64,000 nt of DNA from Cryptomeria japonica (Eukaryota > Streptophyta > Pinopsida > Cupressales > Cupressaceae), in NCBI RefSeq assembly GCF_030272615.1, contig NC_081407.1:263798574-263862573 (forward strand), in the 5' to 3' direction. The notes beneath the pieces were generated by a model, which was given only the letters and a program-made list of their open reading frames with translations, was not told the DNA's origin and made no database searches. Position 1 is the stretch's first letter, and each line of letters opens with the position of its first letter. Shown piece by piece: positions 1 to 11,475 of this stretch. Made by a program: the position numbers and the translations under genes.

Positions 1-146
1 TTTCTAGCTCATTTACACACTTGTCTTTGGATAATTGGAGCTTGGAGTAGAGAGGAGAGATGGCAACCCCTACCATCATCATTGATCTTAGCAAGTTCAT
101 TGATTCGAGAGGCCACTAGAGTACGGGCCACCTAAGAGTTGATTTT
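1..146. other. Flanking DNA left of element F
   Basis: Short stretch outside element F, continuous in the pre-insertion state with 18821 onward. It holds a 20-codon ATG-to-TAG frame at 60-119 on the plus strand. I do not recognise it and do not call it a gene. The last five bases (142-146, ATTTT) are the left target-site duplication of F. Confidence 0.6.
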
Positions 147-968
147 TGATGCATGAGCATCCCTGGTCGATGAACAATCTTGTATCAACCAAAAATATTT
201 CATTTCAGTTTTGTTTTTGTTTAGTTCATTTTGTAGTTTTATGTGTTCTTACCGGTTGGTACCGGTAGTTGCTTTCTTTTCATGGAAGATCTTATTTTTG
301 GTTTCCAGGCTGGTTCATGTGCTTAATTCCAGATTTTTCAGTTCATTTGGGCTCTTTTCCGATCAATTATCGCTTCTAGTTGACTGTTTATGGGTTCTGG
401 GACAATTCTCATGCTTACCAATTGGTTTTCCTTCATTACCAGAGCAATTCTTGGCATGTGGACCTATTTGGGGTCTTTTCCGATGTTCTTTGGCATTTGG
501 TCGACCTTCCTACTAAACTACACCTCTTTGTTATTTTCAAGAAAGATTTATTTAATTCTTAAGGACGACCTAGTTACACATTTCATTTTCCTACATTGGT
601 AAATGTGATCTTATGAGGCTGACCCAGATATGTTCCAGTGGGTATATATATGATATTATGTAATCATTTGTAGGTCAGAGGAAGTAGAATTGATAATAAG
701 GATTGAGATTCACATTTAGTGATCTGGTCGATTGTTTGAGTCCTGGTTCGATTGTATCTGGCTTGAAGATTGCATGCAACCAGTTAACTATTGGATGTTC
801 TTTGATGAATATATGATGATAACTGGATGATTTTTGGAAGTTCTAAAGAAATGATATGATCTATTTATGTAATCTTGTTATGTTTTTTTGTCCGCTTTCA
901 TTATGTTACTCTTGCTGCATAAGTCAGTCAACTCTATTTTGAGGGTTTCACTGGTTATGGCTACATCA
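147..968 (+). repeat. 5' LTR of element F
   Basis: Direct repeat of 17993-18815; starts TGATGCATGAG and ends GGCTACATCA. The frames that cross it are not conserved coding sequence. Confidence 0.9.
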
Positions 969-985
969 AATGGTATTACAGTTGG
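969..985 (+). other. Decayed primer-binding site of F
   Basis: AATGGTATTACAGTTGG follows the LTR end directly. It resembles the initiator-tRNA-Met complement TGGTATCAGAGC with several changes. Confidence 0.5.
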
Positions 986-1155
986 TTATGAACTGGCTGG
1001 TGGAAGAGTTTGTGAACCCTGAGGAATTCCTTTGGCTGGATAGATCATCGATTGGAGGCAGGCTGCACGTGTGTTCAATTGATCGCCGAGGAAAGGTAGT
1101 TGAAACTGGCAGTCAGATTACCGAGTTGAGGTAGTTCACCAGAGTGGAAGAGGAG

Positions 1156-1933
1156 ATGCTGCCTAGAAGGACAAACCCTTAGAGGGTAGAGAAGATGATG
1201 GAGGAGTTCAAGAATCAAGTGACGAATGAAATCTAAAATGCTTTGGCTAGTTTGCGGAGGAACCTTGAATATGAGGATGAGTATGAAGAATCCGGTGAAG
1301 ATCTTGAAGAGATTGAAGGACCAGAGGATGAGAGAGAGGAAATATTCCTAAGAGAAGTGGCGAGAGTGAGTAAACTTCATAAAGTTGAATTTTCCAACTA
1401 TTCAGGAATGCTAAACCTAGAGGATTTGATCAATTGGATCAGAGAGTTTGAGGAATTCAAGGACCCACAAAGAGTCCAGTTGGCACAGAATAAGTTGAAA
1501 GGGCATGCTACCTTATGGTGGAAAGAATTGCAGAAAGACAGAGTGGATAATGGTGAATTGAAGATCACCCAGTGGAGATAGATGGTTGCAAGATTGAAGG
1601 CCAAGTTCATACAAAGAGACTATGAGTTGGAATTGTTTAAGAAGTTGCAGATCCTGAAATAGAGAAACATGTCTATGAAAGAGTATACTAAGGAATTGTA
1701 CAAGGTGATAATTAGATCTAGACATAGAGAGATGGATAGAGAAAAGGTGGTGAGGTAAAAAAATGGACTTTCATTTAACATTCAGGATGAGATGAGTATG
1801 TTGAGGGTTTCCACAGTTGAAGAAGCTTACTAGTATGCTTTGAAGGCTGAGGAGAAAGTGAGAAGAAGACAACCAAATAACCCTAGAGGGAAGGAGAAAT
1901 TGAAGGGGGAGATGAGTGTAGAGAAGTAGAAAC
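1156..1933 (+). pseudogene. F gag, N-terminal part (Ty3/gypsy gag)
   Basis: Structural protein that would form the particle coat. Seen: from the ATG at 1156 one frame runs to the E insertion point without a frameshift but with several stops (for example TAG at 1579-1581). The section 1243-1581 carries an acidic N-terminus and then a retrotransposon gag core including the words HATLWWKELQ and NLEDLINWIREF, typical of gypsy gag. Removing E and one GAAAC copy continues the frame at 16869 (EK*KLVEEDE), which supports the nesting. Most stops are TAG or TAA and could come from Gln codons by C-to-T change. Confidence 0.85.
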
Positions 1934-3358
1934 TCATGAATAATGATGAACAGTTAGTACCAAATTGGTACTGAGAGGGGGGGTGAGTCAGTACAGGCAA
2001 AAAAAATTTCCCTGAATTGGTTTGACTACAAAGACTGCACTTAACTGGTAAATAGTATCACCAGTCTCAATCAGGGCACTACTGGTAAACCACAGTGAGA
2101 ATATAAAAGACATAAACTGGTAACACTTAGATCTCCACAGAACCTAATATCTCATTTCCACTTCACCCGTATGCATAAATAGGTAATATATCATAAAAAA
2201 TATAATGACTGCTAGTTCAACATGCTTTACCACTTGAAAGAAAATATTAAAGCATCACATGAAAAAGCATTACACATAACACACTTATTTTCATGTAGAA
2301 ACCCAACTAGGAAAAACCATGGTGGGGATGAATACCCACAAGTTGTTCTTGAACTCTTCTGAAGTTCGCTCTGTTAGGAGCCTAGTCCGGTTAAAGAATT
2401 TACAATAGGTTCTGTTAGGAACTGATCCTGCTAGGGATCACCCAGTTAAGGGTTAGAACCCTGTTAAAGGTTACCTTGTTAGAGGATTTTAAGAACTCAA
2501 TGATTTTGAGTCACCCTGTTAAAGGATTTACAACAAGCCTGTTAAAGTTACCCTGTTAAAGGATTTTCCAACTATTGAAATGGTTAGAAGTCAATAGGTA
2601 ATACAATGATCTGATAACAAAACTCAATGTCAATGTAGATCCTCTTTAGTTCCTTTACTTTTGCAATCACACTGCAGGTATTGATTCACTTCTTTGGTTT
2701 GGCAAGAATCACGTATCTCTTCACTTGGATACACACACAACATTTGCCAACAAAAAAAAAATGAAAAACATCATCAACCTTATAGGAAACAAATAGGTTG
2801 ATAGCATAAACCCTAAACCCTAAACATTTAGGTTTAACAATCTAGTTGGTTCAATCCTGACCATTAATCACATTGCATTGAATGAAATATTCTTGAACAG
2901 ATCTCATGATGTTCTCCATCGTTTGTTCTTTGCCGCTTCTGGAGGCCGATAACCCATCACACGCTCTCCACCATTTACTGAGACTTCACACATTCCCGAG
3001 GTAGATAGGAACAATCTTCTTCATGCAAGATCCTCAAGGAAATCCTTCATGTGCACAAGGCTGATGTGGCAAAATGATCTGATCTTCATTACAATGCTAA
3101 CTCATCAATAGATGTCATCAGTTGAATCACACAGGCTTGGAATGCATCAACCAGAAACCCTAAAGTTGAGACTACCAACCGATAGTCGTACCAAATGAAA
3201 CCCCGATAGAAAACTTTCCATATACCGATTCACATTCCAACATACTGATTCACTTGTCAGTTTTATTACTTCAATATACCGGTTCACACTTAAGCATATT
3301 GACATCAATGACAACATACAATATCATCATGTCATCATACTCTACACATATGCCACCA
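1934..3358 (-). repeat. 3' LTR of element E
   Basis: Matches 15415-16863 along its length. It contains a degenerate array of CTGTTAAAGG-like motifs at 2368-2568 and the GTGG...GGGAAAAACCA box near 2290-2320. Confidence 0.93.
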
Positions 3359-3373
3359 ATCTCCCCCTTTGGA
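3359..3373 (-). other. Polypurine tract of E
   Basis: Reads TCCAAAGGGGGAGAT on the minus strand and abuts the 3' LTR; it is where plus-strand DNA synthesis is primed in LTR elements. Confidence 0.8.
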
Positions 3374-3599
3374 ATTGATGGAAATATACAAAGATATCTC
3401 TCTGCTTCACATCTTTTCCCCAATAATGCAGATATCTTCTCCACTTCACATCTTCTCTCCCTTTGACAACAATACCAAAGTGGAGGCATAGACATCCAAG
3501 TTCCACTATGCTGCTCCCCCTAAGGAGTAGCATCCTTGAGCACACCAATCCTGAAAAGATTTGACAATGCAATACCTGAGTGATGTGGAGAACATACCT

Positions 3600-4264
3600 T
3601 TAGTTCACCTCTTGAAGGGGTAGTATCCCTAATTCACCTCTTAAATAGGTAAATGTAGCCTTCAGTAGAGGCTTGGTGAATATGTCTGCTAACTGCTCCT
3701 TACTGGAAATATGTTCCAAAACAATCTCTTTGTTCTGAACTTTCTCCCTCAAGAAATTATACTTGAGCTTGAAGTGCTTGGTTCTAGCATGCAATACCAT
3801 ATTTTTGGAAATATTAATAGCACTTGTGTTATCACAAAATATACTTGCTGGTTCAGATATAGGGACTTTGAAACCACTTAGTACATACTTCATCCAAATT
3901 GTCCAAGTGCAGTTCTTGAATGCTTCTACATATTCTACTTCTATTGTGGACTGAGAGATACAACCCTACTTCTTTCTCATCAATGAGACTAGTCTACCAC
4001 CAAGAAAGAATGCACCACCAGGTGTGCTCTTCTGGTCATCCACATTACCAGCCCAATCGGCATCAGTAAACACTTGAGACTGAAATCATTACTATATGGA
4101 TACCACAATCCATACTCTATAGTTCCCTTCAGATATCTAAGAATCCGCTTGACTGCTACCAAGTGGGATTCTCTTGGACTTTTATGAAAATGTGCAGAAA
4201 TGCCCACTGCATGTGCAATGTCTAGTCTGTTGTGTACTACATAGTGCAACTTACCAATCATTGA
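3600..4264 (-). pseudogene. E RNase H domain (copia)
   Basis: C-terminal end of the copia polyprotein, which removes RNA from the RNA:DNA hybrid. Seen: the 3600-3893 frame contains ASIFCDNTSAINISKN, KHFKLKYNFLREKV and ADIFTKPL and ends at a TAA (3600-3602) just before the polypurine-tract region, the usual copia terminus. Upstream, 3989-4261 carries MIGKLHYVVHNRLDIAHAVG and AVKRILRYLKGTIEYGLWYP. A frameshift near 4060 breaks the DADWAG-type start of RNase H, and stops near 3950-3975 break it again. Not functional. Confidence 0.9.
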
Positions 4265-4948
4265 TCAGTATTCCTTCTCATTCACCAGCGCTGAGTCATC
4301 TTCTTTTGATAATTTACAACCAATCATCATCTGTGTACTAGTCGGTTTACTACCTTCCATGCCAAAGGTCTTCAACACCTCTTTGACATACATGGACTGA
4401 GTGATAAATATACCATCTTTCATTTGTTGAATTTTTAGTCTAATGAAGAACTTAATCTCTCTGATTAGAGACATCTCAAATTCCTTCTTCATTTCTTTAG
4501 AAAACACATGGCTCATCTTATCATCTCCACCAAAAATTATGTCATCAAAAAACACCTCACAGATCAGAATCTAATCTACTTCTGACTTCAGATAGATATT
4601 GCTATCTTCATTGGTTCTTTCAAATCCAATCTTCACAAGATGGGAGTTGAGACGGTCAAACCATGCTCTAGGTGCTTGCTTCAAGCCATACAAGGCTTTA
4701 TGTAGCCTACACACCATATCACTGTCTTCAAATAGGGCAAACCCATCTGGTTGCTCTATATACACTTCCTCTTCAATTATTTCATTTAGGAATGTAGATT
4801 TTACATCCATCTGATACACTTTGAATCCCTTGAAGGCTGCATAAGCAAGTAGCATTCAAACTCCTTCTAGTCTTGCTACTGGAGCAAAGGTTTCTCCATA
4901 GTCTTCTCCTTCCTCTCGAGCATATCCTTTACATACCAATCTTGATTT
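4265..4948 (-). pseudogene. E reverse transcriptase, C-terminal part
   Basis: RVT_2-type (copia) reverse transcriptase. Seen: KGYAREEGEDYGETFAPVAR, YQMDVKSTFLN, CRLHKALYGLKQAPRAWFDR and the catalytic-site word FFDDIIFGG, where copia elements normally have YVDD or FVDD, so the Asp pair is kept. Stops lie near 4856 and 4571 and at the end of the 4265-4555 segment. The domain begins across the G insertion: joining 12611 to 4948 reads NEDGSVARNKSRLVCKGY in frame. Confidence 0.92.
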
Positions 4949-4953
4949 GTTTC

Positions 4954-6067
4954 TGATGAACACTAAGAGGGGGGGGGCATGAATTAGTATGACAAAAATC
5001 TTCGCACTTAAACACTTTACAAGACTGACAGTAAACTGGTAAAACAGTTTAGCAGACAAGCTAGTTAGCACACATGCAAACCAAATAGCAAATAATGCAT
5101 TCACCCACAGAAGCACAAACACCATAACACATGAGATTTTAACGTGGAACCCCAAATGGGAAAAACCACCATGAGATGGAACTCACAAGTAACTATTTGC
5201 AAAATAGAAACCAGACCGGTTAAGGTCTTACAATGTTCTTTACCAGAACAGATCCTGTTAGGAATCTCAATCTCTATTAGGAGATAAGTCCGATTAAAGA
5301 CTACCTTGCTAGAGGATTTTAGATCCATAGATGTGAACCATCTTGTTAGAGGATTTACAAAAGGCTTTTGGGCCTACCCAGTTAAGGGCTACAAACTTGT
5401 TAAAGATGTGAGTAATCAACAAGTGTTTGATCTAGCTAGTAGCATAGACTGCTTGGTTAGATCATTGGTAGCTCGTTCCTAATGCACTCCAACATTACTT
5501 CAGTCTTCTACACATTCATATTCTCTCCAACTCCTCAATCACCTTAAACCCTAGCAACAACATAAACTTTCACTATTTCCACATCAACAACCTAAAACCC
5601 TAGACATGATGTCCTTATAAAGGAATTTGATTTCATTTCGGTCCAATAGGATTACATAACAATTTCCTAGGTTCAATGAACCTAGCCATACTTGGTACCA
5701 CGACACAAAAAGGCACCATTTAGGTGTTGGCACCGTCAAACAATCAGTGGATGGTAATTCATCACAGAGTATTACTAGTTCATATAAAATGTCGGTTGCC
5801 GGTTTGACAAAAATGAAGAATGGTAAAAATGTGTTATTCTGCTTTAGTCCCTCGTATTGCTTGGGATCTACGAACTGCTTGGGGTCAACATGCCGCTTCA
5901 GACCGGGAGACACATTCTGCAAAACACCAATAGTCTAAAGACTATAATACAACATACTAGTTGGAACAAATACTAGTTGTGCTCTAACTCATACATATAA
6001 AGGGGATCTCAATGCAAGTGTGTGTCCATCAATGACAATCACAACATAAACATCAAAAATGCCAACA
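4954..6067 (-). repeat. 3' LTR of element G
   Basis: Direct repeat of 11476-12605; by eye about one difference per ten bases over the first 100. On the minus strand it begins TGTTGGCATTTTTG and ends TCATCA. Confidence 0.93.
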
Positions 6068-6082
6068 ATCTCCCCCTTTGGC
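6068..6082 (-). other. Polypurine tract of G
   Basis: GCCAAAGGGGGAGAT on the minus strand, directly before the 3' LTR. Further G-rich copies lie at 6160-6171 and 6295-6308. Confidence 0.85.
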
Positions 6083-6357
6083 ATTGATGGAAACACTTAG
6101 GAAAATAAATTTTTGACATCTAAGTGTTTTACAACAAAATCATGCCATTAGCAAAATTTCTCCCCCTAAGCATATACACTATCCCTTTGGCAATACAATG
6201 TATAACAATTTTTTATAAAGAGCATAAACATTGAGATATTCAGAGCATATATCAAAATTTTGATTACCAGATACTTTTCTCAAATAGAATTCTTCTCCCC
6301 CTTTGCCAACAATGACAAAGTATAGCTAAACAATCCTGTTTTCAAAATAATAAAAGT

Positions 6358-9300
6358 TTATGACAATAAGGAATAATACTTGTCAAAAACAAATTTAAAA
6401 TCCTGCAAGAATTGTTTCATTGATAAAGACCAGGACTCAAGTAGGGAGGTGGCTACTTCCTTTTCTGTTTGCATCTGGGAGACCTGTTCTTCCATGGCAT
6501 CAATTGTGCTCATCTCCTATGTAACTGTTAAGAGATCCAGGTTCAAATAGCACTTCTGAATAATTTGCAATTGTGGGAGTAGAACCAGTTGTAGCTCCTG
6601 CAAATCTCTAGACCGGGTGCTGATCTCTTGCTCCATTTTTGCTGATTGGATGTGAAACCAGTGAATGATTTTCCCATAAGTTGTAAAGGAATCATAAGGT
6701 GGCTTGAATGTGCTCATGTAGGATTGCAAGTCTGTTTGAAGATTTTTCTTTTGAGCTAGCACATCATCATAGAACAAATGGGGTTGATAGGTCTTGCTGA
6801 GTACCAGATTCCCCTCTTCCAGAGCGTCCCTTATATCCTTTTGTTCTTTCTTCAATTTAGATCGGAGCTCATTCAACATTTGCCTCTACTGCCTCTTCTA
6901 GGCTCTACACCTGATCATCCACTACTGTGCATAGGAGCTTAAGTTTAGCTAGTGATGAATCGGTGTCGGGAAGATTTGTACTAGGTATCAAACTGGTAAG
7001 AGTGTCCACAACCGCTTCAATTACATCCCACTCCTTCTTCCTTCAAATAATTTCAAGGCGCTCTTGAGAAACTTGATACTTTGCATTAGCTCTGTTTCAC
7101 TTGCAGACTGGAGATCGATAGGACTGGTGAGATCAACTGGTTTGGCTTGACTCTCAGTTGCCTTCAGAGTTTCCATTTGGGTGCTCTTCTCCACTTCTCC
7201 TACCTTGTCCTCTTCCACTTTCTTCTTCTCTACTTCTCTCCTCTTCTTTACTTCCTTGTCCTCCTTAGCCTTTTTCTTTTATGCTTCCTTCTTCTTCTCC
7301 TATTCCTTATCTTCATCTTCCTTCTTCTTCCTCTCTCCTTCCTTCTTTTTCTCCTGTTCCTTATCTTCCTCTTCCTTCTTCTTCCTATCTGCTTCGTTCT
7401 TCTTCTCCTATTCCTTATCTTCCTCTTCCTTCTTCTTCCTCTCCACTTCCTTCTTCTTCTCCTATTCCTTATCTTTCTCTTCCTTCTGCTTCTTTTTCTC
7501 TTCTTCATCCTTCTTCTTCTTCTCCTCTTCATCTTTCTTCTTCTTCTCCTCTTCATACTTTTTCTTCTTCTCTTCTTCTTCATTTTTCCACTTCTCTTCT
7601 TCATCCTTTTTCCTCTACTCGGCCTCTTCGTTTGCCACTTCCTATCTGTCCTTGGCTTGCTTATCAACCTATTTAGCCTATTGCTCCTATCCTATTGCCT
7701 CAGATGGCATTTTCTGAGTAACATCCTCTACATCCAGAGCATCAACATCAATAGTGTCGATCAGTTCAACAACCGGATTTCCTTCATCATCAAATACTTC
7801 ATCCAGTTTGGATATAACCGGTTCTTTTTCATCTTGTCAGTTGGCTAGGCATGCTTTGTGAGACTGGATAGCAGTTGTCATATAGTGATGAGTATCTTTT
7901 TTGACATCATCAACTCTACCTTCTAACAGCCAGAGTCTTCTTCTTCTAGTGAAGAAGAGTCCTTTATTTTGGTCAATAACATCAAATAATTTAGAATTTG
8001 ATAGGTCAGGAAAGTATTGTGCAAACACTTTCTCCCTAATTTCTTGTTCCTTTTGTATGGCAATGCGCCATCTATTATCTAATGACATATATAAATAATT
8101 CGGTGTCTGAGATTTAATCTCTGAGGGCAACCAATCATTAACACATAAATACTGAATTATTTCCTTTTCAACCGCTTCCATTTCATCATCATTAAAGTCA
8201 TCAAAACACTCAATTAAGTCATGTAGCACTTTTCTCCTAATATTCTTTATTGTTCTTTGACAATGTGTGAAAGGTTTATAGGAAGAGATATCTATATTTA
8301 CCGGTGCAAATGATGTTTGTTCATTCCTTGTCTTTCTCTTTGCTTGACGTGTTTTCTTTGGCTTTTTCTCAAACATAGTTTCTTCTGAGTCTGGAGAGGC
8401 ATTCCTTGTCTTCCTCTTTCTCTCGAACACTTTAGCCAGTGCCGCTTCAGATTTCTTCTTGGCTGGTGACCGCTTGGTCACTTTTGGAGTTGCAGTAGTA
8501 ACTGGTGGTGATGCTACAGGGATTGCCTTTGCCTTCTTCACTATAGGTTCTTTTCCTTTCTTTGCAGAGGGTTCCTCAACCGGTGTAACCCTTTCCAGAT
8601 AGGTTCCAGTCCTCTTTGCCTTAGGATCAAGAGGTGAGGCAATAAGGGTAGAGGCATACCCTTCTAGCATATTATACATCACCTCATAGCCCATTGGCTC
8701 CGCTTCTTCTTGTCTAGGCTCAATAGTCTCTATTATGCATTGATCCACCTTGATGGTGAAACATATATCGTCCTCATATTTCTTGATGATGTCACCAGAT
8801 ATTCTCATTCTTTGGCTTATTTTCCATCTGAACTCATCAAAAATACTTGTTCAGAACATTCGGGTAACCGGTTCCAATTTCTTTAATGCTTTCCTTGATT
8901 TGCTTGGTCACTGGTTGGTCAGCAGACCACTGGACATCTCCTACTCCTTGAAAGTAGCCTTGGAAATAGAAGAACAACCCAACCAGTAGTTGCCCAAAAT
9001 TGAACCTTCGTGCATTATCTTGTTTGATCGACTTCAGATTTAACAAGAGTTGTCTCTGCATACTGATGCACAGATCAAATGATGCATCCTCCTTTATCAT
9101 CTGGTAAGCGGCATTTACTGCTGCAATAGATACCGAGTTAATTCTGCTGGCTGAGAATGTCCAGTATCCAATCACCATACATGCATACTTCACCAGATCA
9201 TCCTTGATATAATTGACTATCATGCCTCGTGAGTCGCTCATTGAACCAGTGAGCTTGGACATTTCAGTTTTGCTTACCATCCTTAGGGTTGGCACTTCCC

Positions 9301-9697
9301 CAATGTTGTAGAATCTGGTGACTACATGAATTGCCTATGGCATGATGTCATGTGTTCTCTCCAGGTACATCTTATCACCATGGACTCTGCTCAGAATGAT
9401 CCTTATATGATCCTCTATGAAATCCTCTAGGAAGTAAACAACATTATGGAGCTTCTTCTTCTCCAAAATATTATAAGCCAGTTTGATCTTCTTATCCTTT
9501 CCACAAAATAAACCTAACTAGGAGTGGATGGCTAGAGACCCTAGGTCTTCAATCTTGCAATCTATGTAGTCAGAAATTCCCTCTTCTACTATCGCACCAG
9601 CCAAGACTTGTGATAGGGCATTATACTTAGACTCTCATTGAATAAAACTTCCAGACTCGACAGATGCACTAGAACTGGTATGAGATGCAGAAGCCAT
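6358..9697 (-). pseudogene. G second ORF: unknown long protein with K/E-rich repeat section
   Basis: I do not recognise this protein. Seen: ATG at 9697 (MASASHTSSS) to TAA at 6358-6360, about 1,113 codons. One frameshift (an extra T in a T run near 8842) and several stops, mostly TAG, break it. In order: an N-terminal part with YIDCKIEDLGSLAIHS and LEDFIEDHIRIILSRVHGDK; a section with INSVSIAAVNAAYQMIKEDA and GQLLVGLFFYFQGYFQGVGD; a basic section with TKRSPAKKKSEAALAKVFER; a block with THCQRTIKNIRRKVLHDL; a highly charged K/E/R section with 54-bp repeats; and a C-terminal section with SKTYQPHLFYDDVLAQK. Element B encodes the same blocks in the same order, so this is a real ancestral gene of the family. 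It contains no pol motif. The complementary Leu/Ser/Phe-rich plus-strand frames are antisense shadows. Captured host sequence or an additional element-specific protein are both possible. Confidence 0.8.
7286..7500 (-). repeat. 54-bp tandem repeat in the G second ORF
   Basis: The landmark CCTTATCTT (plus strand) recurs at 7305, 7359, 7413 and 7467, exactly 54 bp apart, so each unit encodes 18 residues rich in Lys and Glu. The frame is kept because the unit is a multiple of three. B has a 36-bp unit at the same place. Confidence 0.85.
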
Positions 9698-10270
9698 GAT
9701 AGAAATTTCAGGAACTCAAGAAATACCTTTTGAAACACATGAATTTAGGGCTTGGTTATTCTCCTTCACTTCACACTCCGTCGGTTGCTAAATCACCGCT
9801 TTGTGTTCTCCACTTGACCGTTTGCAGTTTGAATTTGAATCTCCTTCACGGTTTTTCAATTTCTCAAAATCTCAGCTCAAATCGCCTTTTCATTGTTGTG
9901 CTCTTTGAAAAACTTTTCTTCACTCAAAAACTGATAGTGAGAAATGATTTGAAAAATCCTTTTAAGTATGTTTCTCACCTACCATCATTAATGCTCCTCC
10001 ATTAGGGCGTAAACCCTGATTTGCTTTTTTACCATTTCTGGTCTTCTAGCAAATGACAAGTATCACATACCGGTTAAGGTCTTTTACCAGTATAAACCAG
10101 GGGTTCGAAACATTTTTCCGTTTGCTCCCCCTAAGCTTTTTTGAAGCTTAGTTTGCTGGTTTCGTGATTTCCACACTAGGTCCAGAAACCGGTTCCTCTT
10201 GTAACACCGCTAGTTTCTTCTTCCAGGTTTTGTTCATGTCTACTTGAATAGTGTCAACATCAATGTTTCC

Positions 10271-11425
10271 TTATGGAGTGACCAGTATATCATTAGATAT
10301 GTCCTTTCTTGATCTACATAATCTGGTAATGTGACCCGGTTTGTTGTAGTGATAGCAGACCAATCCAAGTGCTCTCCAAGGTCCATTGTTCATGATTCCA
10401 TTCTTCCTTCTGCATGTTGCAGCAGTGTGACCATGACCATGACATACCATACAGTTTTCTCTCCATCCGGTTGCCGCTTGATAGCCACTGCTTCTTTGTT
10501 GATGATTGAAGGCATTAAACTGGTTGTGATTCTGGTTCACAAAAGGTTCAGGACCAACTCCTTGGGTCCTCTGAGGATATCTTCCAGTGTTATTCATAAC
10601 AGACCTACATTCAGATGCTCTATGCCCATACTTGTTGCATGCATAATAGTTACCATCAAATCTATAGGATCTAGGCTTATCATTTAGGAAATAAGGAAAA
10701 TTGTTGTAAGCCTTACTCCTACACACATTCACAATATGTCCTTCTTTAAGACAGTTAAAGCAAACAGGTTTAAACTTTTGCTTACCTTTATCCTTTGATG
10801 CTCGTTGTTTCTTTGATGTTCCAGTATTTGTACCAGAGGTCTCACCTTCCTCATGACTAGAATAACCAAGTCCATTGGTATTCTTGACTGGTTTGACAGA
10901 TTCAAGCTTTTGCTCTAGCTTGACAGTGCTCTTGTTGAACTTAGCAAGTATTTCCTTTGACTCAGAGAGTTCTTTGGAAATAGCAGCATTTGTTTCCAAT
11001 AGGTTTTCATTCTCAGAGATGGCAATGTTTAGTTCTCCTTGCATGTCTTCCTTTTCCTCTTTGCTTGCATGGAGTTGAGTAGTTAGGGCACTGATCTCTT
11101 GTTTCAGCTTGGAGATCTCATGATCTCTTTCTCTCACTAGATCTTCAGCTTTCCTATGGTTCTCAAGCTCTTGACACATTTGGATAGTCAGTCCTTCCAA
11201 TTCCTTTCTCAGGTTGGAGTTTGATTCATTAAACTTATTTACTTCTACAATTAGGGCTTCCATGTCTACTTCATCTGAAGAACTATTTTCAGATAGCTCC
11301 ATCAACTTTTCTGTATGTTCTCTCCTTTTTTCTTGAGATGCCTTGTATTTGACCATAAGATCATCATAGACTATCTCAGACTGAGTGAGCCGATGAGTAA
11401 GTTCCCTTATAGAGTATTCCCCCAT
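10271..11425 (-). CDS. G gag-like protein, four CCHC zinc-knuckle positions
   Basis: Likely RNA-packaging structural protein. Seen: an uninterrupted 384-residue frame from the ATG at 11425 (MGEYSIRELTHRL). The frame is open upstream into the LTR, but this ATG lies about 50 bp inside the PBS and the equivalent ATG exists in B at 38542. Residues 1-190 are charged and heptad-like, suggesting a long coiled coil (KAEDLVRERDHEISKLKQEI). Then come four knuckle positions: CFNCLKEGHIVNVC intact, YYACNKYGHRASEC with the first Cys lost, CMVCHGHGHTAATC intact, CYHYNKPGHITRLC with the second Cys lost. Copia gag usually has one knuckle. A spacer of about 570 bp (9698-10270) with no clear frame separates it from the second ORF. 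It is intact although the rest of G is decayed. Confidence 0.85.
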   Translation of the reverse strand: MGEYSIRELTHRLTQSEIVYDDLMVKYKASQEKRREHTEKLMELSENSSSDEVDMEALIVEVNKFNESNSNLRKELEGLTIQMCQELENHRKAEDLVRERDHEISKLKQEISALTTQLHASKEEKEDMQGELNIAISENENLLETNAAISKELSESKEILAKFNKSTVKLEQKLESVKPVKNTNGLGYSSHEEGETSGTNTGTSKKQRASKDKGKQKFKPVCFNCLKEGHIVNVCRSKAYNNFPYFLNDKPRSYRFDGNYYACNKYGHRASECRSVMNNTGRYPQRTQGVGPEPFVNQNHNQFNAFNHQQRSSGYQAATGWRENCMVCHGHGHTAATCRRKNGIMNNGPWRALGLVCYHYNKPGHITRLCRSRKDISNDILVTP

Positions 11426-11460
11426 ATCTCTTTCCAAGTGGTTAAACTTATAGAAAGGTA

Positions 11461-11475
11461 GGCTTTGATACCAAT
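11461..11475 (-). other. Primer-binding site of G
   Basis: ATTGGTATCAAAGCC on the minus strand, directly after the 5' LTR; complementary to the 3' end of initiator tRNA-Met with one change. Confidence 0.85.

Noticed and set aside
211-516. Plus-strand 101-codon frame near the window start
   Set aside because: Lies inside the F LTR; the same region in the other LTR (17943-18245) reads in a different way with stops, so it is not a conserved protein.
7248-7667. Minus-strand Arg/Lys-rich frame of 139 codons
   Set aside because: It is in another frame from ORF2 (which joins 8808 to 6879 in one frame) and is an alternative reading of the same repeat. The B frame at 42191-42478 is the same artefact.
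7147-7848. Long Leu/Ser/Phe-rich plus-strand frames resembling a membrane protein
   Set aside because: They are the antisense of the Lys/Glu-rich repeat section of the G second ORF; all frames of a purine-rich tract stay open. The minus-strand frame is supported by homology with element B.
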